Assembly (NCBI GenBank): GCA_963758505.1
Contig: CAVWVJ010000003.1
Span: 496,001 to 560,000, forward strand
From: Korobacter sp963758505
GTDB lineage: Bacteria; Acidobacteriota; Terriglobia; Terriglobales; Acidobacteriaceae
Length of the DNA stretch: 64,000 nt
Reading direction: 5' to 3'
In this document: positions 36,422 to 44,330 of the stretch, piece after piece
How the letters are laid out: each line of letters starts with the position of its first letter
Numbering within the stretch: position 1 is the stretch's first letter
Position numbers and translations under genes: made by a program
Notes under the pieces: model-generated
Told to the model about the DNA's origin: nothing
The model's database searches: none
The model's input: only the letters and a program-made list of their open reading frames with translations

Positions 36422-37816
36422 ATGGGCAAACCGCAATCTTTCGACGCGGTGGTGATTGGCGCCGGACAGGCCGGCACGCCGCTCTCGACGGCACTCGCGG
36501 AAGCGGGCATGCATACGGCACTCGTCGAGCGTGTCCACGTGGGTGGAACCTGCGTGAATGAGGGGTGCACGCCGACAAAAACGATGATTGCGAGCGGACG
36601 CGTGGCGTATCTGGCCGGGCGGGGCGCGGATTATGGCGTGCATTCTGGATCGATATCCATCGATATGGTCAAAGTGCGGGAGCGCAAGCGAAAGATCGTC
36701 GAGAGCTTCCGCAGTGGCAACGAGGCGTGGATCGCGAAGACCCAGAACCTGGAACTCATCTTCGGAGAGGCACGTTTTACCGGCCCGAAAACCATCTCGG
36801 TTCACACCAAGGACGGCAACGATCGCGAGCTATCGGCCGAAAAGATATTCATCAATGCCGGGGCGAGGCCCTCTCGTCCAAAGCTTTCTGGATTGAGCGA
36901 CGTTCCCTCTCTCGACAGCACATCGATCATGGAGCTCGACAGTGTTCCCGAGCACCTGCTCGTGCTGGGTGGAGGCTACGTCGCTCTTGAATTCGGACAA
37001 CTCTTCCGGCGTTTCGGCAGCCAGGTGACGATCGTAGAGTCAGGCCCGCAACTGCTGACCAGGGAAGATCCCGACATCGCCGCGCAGATAAAGGCCATCC
37101 TCGAAGAAGATGGCATCGAAGTTCTGCTGCATGCAAAAGCCACGCACGTGCAACAGAGCGGCCGGGAGATTCACCTCGATCTGGAGTATGGCAGCGTCAG
37201 CGGATCGCATTTGCTGGTCGCCACCGGACGCACGCCTAACTCCGACACTCTCAACCTGGCGGCAGCCGGGATCGAAGTTGACGACAAGGGTTTCATTCGC
37301 GCCAACGATCGCCTGGAAACCAGCGCGCCCGGCGTGTACGCACTCGGCGATATCAAGGGAGGTCCCGCCTTCACCCACATCTCCTACGACGACTTCCGGA
37401 TCATCCGATCGAACCTTATTGAGAAAAAAGATGCCACCACGACGGACCGTCTCGTGCCCTATTGCGTCTTCATCGACCCGCAACTCGGCCGGGTGGGCAT
37501 GACCGAGACAGAAGCGCGGAAGCAAGGGCGCAAGATCCGGGTGGCGAAGCTGCCGATGAGTTCCGTGGCGCGCGCGCTGGAGACGGATGAGACACGAGGA
37601 TTGATGAAGGTAATTGTCGACGCGGAGAACAGCCTCATTCTCGGCGCCGCGATCCTCGGGATCGATGGAGGCGAAGTCATGTCGGCGCTGGAAATGGCGG
37701 TGATGGGGAAACTTCCTTATACCGCGCTGCGCGACGGGGTCTTCGCACACCCGACGTTGTGCGAGTCACTCAACAACCTCTTCATGGCGATGGATGCGGT
37801 ACCGCTGAAGCGTTGA
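36422..37816 (+). CDS. FAD-dependent pyridine nucleotide-disulfide oxidoreductase (class I, mercuric-reductase/LPD-like)
   Basis: 464 aa from ATG 36422 (a longer in-frame extension upstream overlaps DUF4126 and is not real). FAD motif AVVIGAGQAGTPLS, redox-active C44-VNEG-C49, second nucleotide loop LVLGGGYVALEFGQLFRRFG, YALGDI(K), and a C-terminal HPTLCE which matches the HxxxxE catalytic dyad. It lacks the N-terminal HMA domain of MerA and the lipoyl-complex neighbours of LPD, so the substrate is open. 23 bp after DUF4126, probably same operon. Confidence 0.85.
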   Translation: MGKPQSFDAVVIGAGQAGTPLSTALAEAGMHTALVERVHVGGTCVNEGCTPTKTMIASGRVAYLAGRGADYGVHSGSISIDMVKVRERKRKIVESFRSGNEAWIAKTQNLELIFGEARFTGPKTISVHTKDGNDRELSAEKIFINAGARPSRPKLSGLSDVPSLDSTSIMELDSVPEHLLVLGGGYVALEFGQLFRRFGSQVTIVESGPQLLTREDPDIAAQIKAILEEDGIEVLLHAKATHVQQSGREIHLDLEYGSVSGSHLLVATGRTPNSDTLNLAAAGIEVDDKGFIRANDRLETSAPGVYALGDIKGGPAFTHISYDDFRIIRSNLIEKKDATTTDRLVPYCVFIDPQLGRVGMTETEARKQGRKIRVAKLPMSSVARALETDETRGLMKVIVDAENSLILGAAILGIDGGEVMSALEMAVMGKLPYTALRDGVFAHPTLCESLNNLFMAMDAVPLKR

Positions 37817-37873
37817 TGAACTCTTCGTCATCTATGGGATGCCATCCCATTTTCCTAAGACTTTTATGCTCCA

Positions 37874-39058
37874 ATGGATTTTGCCGGTTCGCTGAACCGG
37901 CCCACCTTCATGCAGAGAGCCCACTCCCAGAAAGCGCGCCGTGACACGCGAGTGTCGTGGTGGGCCTTTCTCCTTGCGGCACTCTTTGTAATGCTGTTCT
38001 CCGGCGTTGCGGGCTCCAGCGCGCCGCAACTCTCCGAGGGCGAGCGGATTTATACGTCGGCGTGCGTAGCCTGCCATGGGGCCGACGGCAAAGGCGCCTC
38101 GCAGGCAATTGCAGGTTTCACCAAGCCCGACAGCTTCCCCGACTTTACCCGCTGCGACCAGACCACTTCGGAGCTGAACTCGGCCTATGCCGCAGTGATC
38201 ACGTACGGAGGGCCCTATCGCGGGTTCTCGCAGATCATGCCCTCGTTCTCGAAGGCACTCACGCCGAAGCAGATCGACGAGGTGGTGCATTACCTGCGCG
38301 GTTTCTGCACGAATGAGCACTGGCCACGGGGAGAGCTGAATGTTCCGCGCGCCGTCGTGACCGAGAAGGCCTATCCGGAGGACGAAGAGGTCGTCACGTC
38401 GGAGCTCAACGCCAACGGACAACCCGGTTTAACCAGCCACATCATCCACGAGCAGCGTTTCGGCATGAAGAACCAGCTCGAGGTCGATGTGCCGATCCTG
38501 TACAAGAACGAGGACCATGTCGGGTATGCGGGTTTCGGGGATGTAACGCTAGGGTGGAAGCGGGTTCTCTACTCGAGCCTCTCGAAGGGCTCGATCTTCT
38601 CGTTGCAGGGCGAGATCACGGCGCCGACCGGCAACCACGCCCAGGATCTCGGGGCGGGCACGACCAGTTTCGGGACGTTCGCGATGTATGACCAGATCTT
38701 CCCCAGCAACACCTTCCTGCAATTCCAGGGCGGCGCAACCCTGCCGGTGAACCCGGGGATTGAGCCGCAGAACGTTTATGGCTACGCAACCATCGGGCAG
38801 AGCTTCGCTGGCGATCGCGGCTTCGGCAGGCTATGGTCGCCGATGGTGGAGTTCATCGCCAACCGCGAACTCGAAGGCAATGCCAGGACCGACTGGGATC
38901 TGCTTCCGCAGATGCAGGTAACGCTGAGCAAGCGCCAGCACATTCGCGCCGATCTCGGGCTGCGAATTCCCGTTACGGATACGCACGCCCGGCCGATCCA
39001 GGTGGAGTTCTACCTGCTTTGGGATTGGGCCGACGGCAAACTTCTGGGAGGCTGGTGA
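37874..39058 (+). CDS. Cytochrome c domain fused to an outer-membrane-barrel-like domain
   Basis: 394 aa from ATG 37874, with a signal peptide-like hydrophobic stretch after basic residues (AFLLAALFVMLFSG). Residues about 55-150 are a class I cytochrome c with one haem motif (CVACHGADG) and a Met-bearing loop (MPSFSKALTP). From residue ~175 to the end the protein has alternating strands (GFGDVTLGWKRVLY, FSLQGEITAPTGNH, FLQFQGGATLPV) like small Phenol_MetA_deg/transporter barrels, ending in GGW. The two domains are in one reading frame. The stop overlaps the start of the pentaheme gene. The pair could move electrons across the outer membrane; this is inferred from architecture only. Confidence 0.75.
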   Translation: MDFAGSLNRPTFMQRAHSQKARRDTRVSWWAFLLAALFVMLFSGVAGSSAPQLSEGERIYTSACVACHGADGKGASQAIAGFTKPDSFPDFTRCDQTTSELNSAYAAVITYGGPYRGFSQIMPSFSKALTPKQIDEVVHYLRGFCTNEHWPRGELNVPRAVVTEKAYPEDEEVVTSELNANGQPGLTSHIIHEQRFGMKNQLEVDVPILYKNEDHVGYAGFGDVTLGWKRVLYSSLSKGSIFSLQGEITAPTGNHAQDLGAGTTSFGTFAMYDQIFPSNTFLQFQGGATLPVNPGIEPQNVYGYATIGQSFAGDRGFGRLWSPMVEFIANRELEGNARTDWDLLPQMQVTLSKRQHIRADLGLRIPVTDTHARPIQVEFYLLWDWADGKLLGGW

Positions 39059-40665
39059 TGCGGCTCAGGTGGGCGATCGCAGCTATGCCGGGGTTGCTCG
39101 CGTTGCCGCTGCTGATGCGCGGAGGGCAGCACGCCGAGCTCAAGCCGGAGTTCCAGACCTCCGACCGTTGCGTTGCCTGCCACAACGGGCTGACCACCCC
39201 CGACGGCAAGGACATATCGATCGGTATCGATTGGCGGTCGAGCATCATGGGCAACTCGTCGCGTGACCCTTACTGGCAAGGCAGCGTGCGGCGCGAGAGC
39301 ATCGACCACCCGCAGGTGAAGGAGGTTGTCGAGGACGAATGTTCGGTCTGCCATATGCCGATTACGCGCTATGAGGCGAAGCTCCAAGGCAAGACCGGCG
39401 AGGTGTTCCGCTTCCTGCCGCTGAGCAAGAACGGAACGAAGCAGGCGCGGGACGGCGTCTCCTGCGCGGTCTGCCACCAGATCAGCGGCGATAAGCTGGG
39501 GACGAAGGAGAGCTTCAACGGCGGCTTCGTCGTCGATGCGCCGAAGGCCAAGGACAACCGTCCTGAGTTCGGTCCGTTTGAGGTCGATGCCGGACACCAG
39601 CGCATCATGGAGACCTCGACCGGCGGCTTCCGGCCGACGCAGGCGGCGCACATCCGTGACTCGGCCTTGTGCGGCACCTGTCACACGCTCTATACCACGG
39701 CGCGCGGCGAAGGCGGGAAGGCGATCGGCACGCTTCCCGAGCAGATGCCGTTCCTGGAGTGGCAGCACAGCGATTACGTGAACGGCAAGACCTGCCAGTC
39801 GTGCCACATGCCGGAAGTCGCAGGACAGGCGCCGATCACCGCGATCCTGCCGGTGATGCGCGAAGGCATGCACCAGCACGTATTTGTCGGTGGCAACTTC
39901 TTCCTGCAGCGCGTGCTCAACCAGTACCGCACCGAACTCGATACCCAGGCGCTCCCGCAGGAGATGTCGGCTGCTTCGGAGGCGACGATCGCATTCCTGC
40001 AATCGCAGGCAGCGCGAGTGACGATCCGCAGTCTCGACGTGAACGGGAGCACGCTGCGTATGGATGTAGCCGTGGAGAACCTGACTGGGCACAAGCTGCC
40101 GACAGCGTATCCCTCGCGACGTGCGTGGCTGTATGTAACCGTGAAGGACCGTGATGGGCATGAGGTCTTCCGCTCCGGGGCGCTGAACCCCGATGGTTCG
40201 ATCCAGGGAAACGATAACGACGCCGATCCTGCGAAGTTCGAGCCGCACTATCGCGAGATCACCAGTGCCGACCAGGTCGAGATCTTCGAGGACATTCTCG
40301 GCGACGAGCACGATCACGTGACGACCGGACTGCTCTCCGGAGTGCGCTATCTCAAGGACAATCGCCTGCTGCCTTTGGGCTTCGACAAGCAAACGGCGTC
40401 GAAGGACATCGCGGTAATCGGCGAGGCTGCAGACGATCCGAACTTTGCGGCAGGTGGCGACCTGGTGCGCTACTCGGTTGGCCTGGGGAATGCACAGGGG
40501 CCGTTCCACGTCGAGGCGGAGCTTTGGTATCAGCCGATCGGCTTCCGCTGGGCGCACAACCTGGAACCGTACCGGGCAGAGGAGCCGCAGCGACTGGTGC
40601 GGATCTACAACGCGATGTCGCAGGCGACTGCGGTGAAGCTGGCGCACGCGGAAGCGACGCGATAA
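39058..40665 (+). CDS. Five-haem cytochrome c
   Basis: 535 aa from ATG 39058, one-base overlap with the upstream stop. Short signal peptide (LLALPLLM). Five CxxCH haem-binding motifs: CVACH (C38), CSVCH (C95), CAVCH (C136), CGTCH (C205), CQSCH (C246). The C-terminal half (from about 320) has no haem motifs and reads like an Ig-like beta domain (TIRSLDVNGSTLRMDVAVENLTGHKLPT). This arrangement is close to that of multihaem cytochromes used for nitrite/hydroxylamine or extracellular electron transfer; the specific reaction cannot be told. It works with the fused cytochrome upstream. Confidence 0.85.
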   Translation: MRLRWAIAAMPGLLALPLLMRGGQHAELKPEFQTSDRCVACHNGLTTPDGKDISIGIDWRSSIMGNSSRDPYWQGSVRRESIDHPQVKEVVEDECSVCHMPITRYEAKLQGKTGEVFRFLPLSKNGTKQARDGVSCAVCHQISGDKLGTKESFNGGFVVDAPKAKDNRPEFGPFEVDAGHQRIMETSTGGFRPTQAAHIRDSALCGTCHTLYTTARGEGGKAIGTLPEQMPFLEWQHSDYVNGKTCQSCHMPEVAGQAPITAILPVMREGMHQHVFVGGNFFLQRVLNQYRTELDTQALPQEMSAASEATIAFLQSQAARVTIRSLDVNGSTLRMDVAVENLTGHKLPTAYPSRRAWLYVTVKDRDGHEVFRSGALNPDGSIQGNDNDADPAKFEPHYREITSADQVEIFEDILGDEHDHVTTGLLSGVRYLKDNRLLPLGFDKQTASKDIAVIGEAADDPNFAAGGDLVRYSVGLGNAQGPFHVEAELWYQPIGFRWAHNLEPYRAEEPQRLVRIYNAMSQATAVKLAHAEATR

Positions 40666-40690
40666 GGTTCGCTAAGGATGACAACCCACG
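40665..40690. repeat. Relic of a family A repeat
   Basis: AAGGTTCGCTAAGGATGACAACCC resembles the right end of the family A unit (CGCTCAGGATGACAACC) with one changed base. The left half is missing. It follows the pentaheme gene directly. Confidence 0.5.
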
Positions 40691-40730
40691 TCACATCGCT
40701 CACTCCGATTGCGAGCTACACTGAATCGTC

Positions 40731-41288
40731 GTGCATCCCTTCTCACTGGCGCAGTCGATTGGCTACATCGCGTTTCTCCTCGGCGCTTCGGCGTTTCTCC
40801 AGAAGAACGATCGCCGGCTGAAATTTCTGAACGGAAGCCAGTGCGTGTTTTACGCCTTGCACTTCGCATTGCTGGGGAACAATCCGGCGGCGGGCAGCCT
40901 GGCAGTGTCGGCAGCGCGATCGTTTCTGGCGATGAAATCGCGCTCGCGCTGGCTGGCGGCATTTTTTCTTGCCTTGAACATCGCTGTCGGTGTTGCCCTG
41001 GCGCATAGCCGCCTGGGGTGGCTGCCGATTGCCGGCGGGTGCCTGGCGACCACCGCACTGTTTCTCATGCGCGGCATTCCGATGCGCCTGGTACTGCTCG
41101 CGAGCACCCTGTGCTGGCTGACAAACAACATTCTCAGCGGCTCGATTGGCGGCACGATGCTGGAGGTATCGATCGCCTCCGCCAATCTCACGACTATGGT
41201 GCGGCTGATGCGCGCACGCGTCGCGCTCCAGGAAGACACGCCGGAAAAAGTTCTCGCGGCGACTGCCGGCAGTGCGAGCTCACAATAA
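40731..41288 (+). CDS. YgjV-family inner membrane protein
   Basis: 185 aa from GTG 40731, eight bases after TACACT (very short leader). About five transmembrane segments with the family pattern: SIGYIAFLLGASAFLQKNDRRLKFLNGSQCVFYALHFALLG..., later LASTLCWLTNNILSGSIGG. Function unknown; the family has been linked to no enzyme. Confidence 0.8.
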   Translation: MHPFSLAQSIGYIAFLLGASAFLQKNDRRLKFLNGSQCVFYALHFALLGNNPAAGSLAVSAARSFLAMKSRSRWLAAFFLALNIAVGVALAHSRLGWLPIAGGCLATTALFLMRGIPMRLVLLASTLCWLTNNILSGSIGGTMLEVSIASANLTTMVRLMRARVALQEDTPEKVLAATAGSASSQ

Positions 41289-41633
41289 CTCGATCTGCGG
41301 GATCGCCGGCATCTCGACCAGTTCCGTCTCAAAAGCGACCAGCCAAGCACGAAGATTTCCGCGCAGGCGGCCCACCGCGATGCCTTCGAAATTTTCGGGA
41401 TAGCGATCGAGGCGGGAGAGCGCTTTCTGCATCATGGAGCGGGTGCCGTTGCGATTGCCGCGCCGGAAGTGATGAAACGTCCCCGCCACCTGGATCAGCC
41501 CCTGGAGGAATGTCTTCTGCGGTTCGGTAGATTGCAGCCAGACGGCCTCCCAGTGCTCGTGGGCCTCGAAGAAGGCGCCTTCGCGGTAACAACGCAGGCC
41601 TTCCGCAAGTTCGCCAGTCGTCCAATCGAGCAT
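41280..41633 (-). CDS. DUF309 family protein
   Basis: 117 aa. Motifs GAFFEAHEHWEAVWL and FLQGLIQVAGTFHHFRRGN are diagnostic for DUF309: a helical-bundle family with a conserved His/Glu cluster that probably binds a metal. The 3' end overlaps the convergent ygjV-like gene by nine bases. Confidence 0.85.
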   Translation of the reverse strand: MLDWTTGELAEGLRCYREGAFFEAHEHWEAVWLQSTEPQKTFLQGLIQVAGTFHHFRRGNRNGTRSMMQKALSRLDRYPENFEGIAVGRLRGNLRAWLVAFETELVEMPAIPQIELL

Positions 41634-42060
41634 CCCCTACCCTGTGCCTTTCTTTGTTTTCAGGATTTTAGGCCATCGAATCTCCGCAAAATATTCAAAG
41701 TAGAAGGGTTACAGCCAAAATATAGAAAACGCTAGACTTAGCTAGCAAGCCAGCACGGATTTCAAAGAACAGAGATTTTGCTTGGGAGTAGCCCACTTGC
41801 GCAGAGTATCGGGGGTCGAAGGAAGAGTCTGTGATCGGGAGCACGAGCGATCGTGAGGCGGCACTCCCTCTTTGCGAACGAAACGCAAGATGCTTCGCTG
41901 GAGCACAACGAACAAAAGGTAGCTCCGCTCCGAATCCGCATCGGACTGCGGATTCTCCGGTCGCCATGACAGGGCGCCGGTGGAATCCCACCTCTGCGCG
42001 GTAAAATGGTTTTTCGGCGAGGCGGCCTGGACTTGCAGGTGTGCTCGCGAGTCAGGATTT
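41634..42060. other. 427-bp intergenic region upstream of queD
   Basis: No gene. It holds the second family C repeat (41914-41973), a TAAAAT (42002) that could be a -10 element for queD, and AGGA (42053) as the queD RBS. I looked for a preQ1-type aptamer upstream of the queuosine genes and did not see one. Confidence 0.6.
41914..41973. repeat. Intergenic palindromic repeat family C, copy 2
   Basis: Same plan as 19545: AAAGGTAGCTCCGCT, GAATCCGCA, loop TCGGAC, TGCGGATTC, then CGCCATGACAGG. Stem identical to copy 1, loop different. Confidence 0.75.
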
Positions 42061-42438
42061 ATGTACGAAGTCACGGTGGAAGATACATTTGCGGCGGGGC
42101 ACTACCTGCGCAATTACAAGGGCAAGTGCGAGAACCCGCACGGCCACAACTACAAGGTGCGGGTAACGCTGCAAGGGGCGGAGCTGGATGCCGCCGGGCT
42201 GCTGCTCGATTTCAAGGATTTGAAGGTCGTGATGAAGCCGGTGGTCGATTATCTCGATCACCAGATGATGAATGACATCAAGCCGTTCGATACCGTGAAT
42301 CCCTCGGCCGAAAACCTGGCCAGGTATTTTTTTGACGAGACGAACAAATATCTTGCCGGGCAGACGAAGGGCCGGGTGCGGGTGAAGGACGTCACCATCT
42401 GGGAGACGGATACGACGACGGCGACGTATTACGAGTAA
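42061..42438 (+). CDS. queD: 6-carboxy-5,6,7,8-tetrahydropterin synthase QueD
   Basis: 125 aa; second step of queuosine/7-deazaguanine synthesis (dihydroneopterin triphosphate to CPH4). Family marks: FAAGHYLRNYKGKCENPHGHNY, with zinc-binding His residues and the catalytic Cys within KCENPHGH, and the C-terminal VKDVTIWETDTTTATY. The genes queE and queC follow. Regulated by its own start region with AGGA RBS. Confidence 0.9.
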   Translation: MYEVTVEDTFAAGHYLRNYKGKCENPHGHNYKVRVTLQGAELDAAGLLLDFKDLKVVMKPVVDYLDHQMMNDIKPFDTVNPSAENLARYFFDETNKYLAGQTKGRVRVKDVTIWETDTTTATYYE

Positions 42439-42451
42439 CGATGTCTGGTCG

Positions 42452-42483
42452 GATCGACCGCGTGCTTCGCTCAGGATCACAAG
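42452..42483. repeat. Family A repeat, right half only
   Basis: Only the right half remains (TTCGCTCAGGATCACAAG), immediately before the intact copy at 42503. Confidence 0.55.
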
Positions 42484-42502
42484 AATTGAGAGAGTAGCGG
42501 CT

Positions 42503-42552
42503 ATAGGGGTCCTTCGACTTCGCGGCTGCGCCGCTTCGCTCAGGATGACAGG
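42503..42552. repeat. Intergenic repeat family A, copy 3
   Basis: TAGGGGTCCTTCGACTTCG, GC palindrome, CGCTCAGGATGACAGGG; ends 17 bases before the queE start. Confidence 0.75.
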
Positions 42553-42569
42553 GCACTAGAAATCACCAG

Positions 42570-43250
42570 ATGCAGATCACGGAAATTTATCGGTCGTTGC
42601 AAGGGGAGTCTTCGTACGCGGGGATTCCGTGCATTTTTGTGCGGCTCACGGGGTGCAACTTGCGCTGTTCGTGGTGCGATAGCGAGTACACCTTTTACGG
42701 CGGCCGCAAGATGGACCTCGAAGAAGTAGAGGCGGAGGTGCACAAGCTGGCTCCTGCCGGACTGGTAGAGATTACGGGCGGCGAGCCGCTGCTGCAGGAG
42801 CGCGAATTGGTGATCCTGATGCGGCGGCTGATCAATGGCGGGTACAAGCTGCTGATCGAGACGAGCGGCGAGCGTCCGCTGGAAAACGTGCCCAAGGACG
42901 TGGTGAAGATCGTGGACGTGAAGTGTCCGGGATCGGGCGAGGGTGGCAAGTTCCGCATGGAGAACCTCGAGGCCCTCACCCTCCACGATGAGGTGAAGTT
43001 CGTGATCGCCGATCGGGCGGATTATGAATTCGCGCGCGACTTTGTGCTGGAGCATCGGCTGGACGGCCTGGTGGCGTCGGTGATTTTTTCCCCGGCTTTC
43101 CGCAAGGATGCACGCGGGACGCGGGATTCGTCGCATTGCCTCGTCGATCCGCAGGAGCTGGCGAACTGGATCCTCGAAGATGGACTGGAGGTGCGGCTGG
43201 GATTGCAGACGCATAAGTTTATCTGGGCGCCGGAGACGAAGGGGGTCTAA
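42570..43250 (+). CDS. queE: 7-carboxy-7-deazaguanine synthase QueE (radical SAM)
   Basis: 226 aa, converts CPH4 to CDG. Radical SAM cluster C29-x3-C33-x2-C36 in TGCNLRCSWCDSEY; QGESSYAGIPCIFVRLTG is the family opening; VEITGGEPLLQERE is the second SAM-binding motif. Start ATG 42570 lies 17 bases after a family A repeat. It is in the queD-queE-queC group. Confidence 0.95.
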   Translation: MQITEIYRSLQGESSYAGIPCIFVRLTGCNLRCSWCDSEYTFYGGRKMDLEEVEAEVHKLAPAGLVEITGGEPLLQERELVILMRRLINGGYKLLIETSGERPLENVPKDVVKIVDVKCPGSGEGGKFRMENLEALTLHDEVKFVIADRADYEFARDFVLEHRLDGLVASVIFSPAFRKDARGTRDSSHCLVDPQELANWILEDGLEVRLGLQTHKFIWAPETKGV

Positions 43251-43266
43251 GGGTTTCCCCCGCAAA

Positions 43267-43313
43267 GGAACAGCAGGTTGCCACGTCGCTACGCTCCTCG
43301 CAATGACAAGAGA
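43267..43313. repeat. Intergenic repeat family B, copy 3
   Basis: GAACAGCAGGTTGCCACGTC, CTACGCTCCTCGCAATGACA. Resembles copy at 28332. Confidence 0.65.
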
Positions 43314-43360
43314 GATGGTTGGAGCGGCGAGTCGGTGATGTGGGCTGGCCGCGGGAGGGA

Positions 43361-43402
43361 TCAGCAGATTGCGATCCTTCGCTGCGCTCAAGGATGACAA
43401 GA
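43361..43402. repeat. Family A/B-like repeat fragment
   Basis: ATCAGCAGATTGCGATCCTT then GCGCTCAAGGATGACAAG; looks like a hybrid between families A and B. Confidence 0.5.
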
Positions 43403-43422
43403 ACGTACAAGTTTGGGGGCTG

Positions 43423-43476
43423 GCAGGGGTCCTTCGACTGCGTTTCGCGATGCGAAACTCCGCTCAGGATGACAAC
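43423..43476. repeat. Intergenic repeat family A, copy 4
   Basis: CAGGGGTCCTTCGACTGCG, then CGAAACTCCGCTCAGGATGA. Its inner palindrome TTTCGCGATGCGAAA differs from other copies. Twelve bases before queC. Confidence 0.75.
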
Positions 43477-43487
43477 CAATAGAAACG

Positions 43488-44258
43488 ATGACTGAAACAA
43501 AAACCATTCCAGTAGAGACGACCGTCGAGCCGGCGGCGGAGCCGGTAAAGGTGGCACTTGGGGATACGAACCGAGCCGTCGTTGTGTTGAGTGGCGGGAT
43601 GGATTCGACGGTATGCGCTACGCTGGCGGTGCGTGAGTATGGGCCGGAGAATATTGGCGCGCTGCATGTGAGTTATGGGCAGCGCACCGCCGGGCGGGAG
43701 AAGCAGGCGTTCACGGCGGTGGCGGAGAGACTCGGGATCCAGACACGGCTGGCGGTAGAGACTCCGTTTTTCCGGGCGATTGGCGGGTCGGCGCTGACCG
43801 ATTCGCAGATTGCGGTTCCGGAGGCGGGAGAGCTGATCGGGCAGGAAATTCCTGTGACCTACGTTCCGTTCCGGAACGCGCACCTGCTGGCGATGGCGGT
43901 CAGTTGGGCCGAGGTGCTGGGGGCCTCCAAAATCTATATCGGGGCCGTAGCGCAGGACAGCAGCGGCTACCCGGACTGCCGTCCGGAGTTTTACGAGGCT
44001 TACAACTTAGCCGTGCGGCGCGGCACCAAAGCTGGAGAGATCAAGATCGAGACGCCGCTGATTGCGCTGCGAAAACATGAGATTGTGAGCCTCGGCCTTG
44101 AACTGGGCGCGCCCTTCGATTTAACGTGGTCATGCTATAGCCGCGAGGACTGCGCTTGTGGCGTCTGTGACAGCTGTGTGCTGCGGCTTCGCGCGTTCCG
44201 GGGAGCGGGAGTAATCGATCCCATCGCTTACGTCCCGACCGTCGCGCAGAGGGAATGA
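43488..44258 (+). CDS. queC: 7-cyano-7-deazaguanine synthase QueC
   Basis: 256 aa, forms preQ0 from CDG with ATP and ammonia. PP-loop motif VVLSGGMDSTVCATLA at residues 32-48, ALHVSYGQR, VPFRNAHLLAMAVSWAEVLGA, and four zinc-binding Cys in CYSREDCACGVCDSC near the C-terminus. A ~28 residue N-terminal extension precedes the fold. With queD and queE this provides most steps to preQ0; folE and queF are not in the window. Confidence 0.95.
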   Translation: MTETKTIPVETTVEPAAEPVKVALGDTNRAVVVLSGGMDSTVCATLAVREYGPENIGALHVSYGQRTAGREKQAFTAVAERLGIQTRLAVETPFFRAIGGSALTDSQIAVPEAGELIGQEIPVTYVPFRNAHLLAMAVSWAEVLGASKIYIGAVAQDSSGYPDCRPEFYEAYNLAVRRGTKAGEIKIETPLIALRKHEIVSLGLELGAPFDLTWSCYSREDCACGVCDSCVLRLRAFRGAGVIDPIAYVPTVAQRE

Positions 44259-44330
44259 GATCGGCAGAACTGGCAAGAGTGGAACAGCCGGTATATGGGT
44301 TCTAAGCAATAGTCTCGCTGGGAGGCGGAG

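Noticed and set aside
39010..40647. 545-codon minus-strand frame opposite the pentaheme gene
   Set aside because: The + strand has five CxxCH motifs and a signal peptide; the minus frame has none.
41634..42060. preQ1 riboswitch before queD
   Set aside because: No aptamer-like C-rich loop and A-rich tail could be found.
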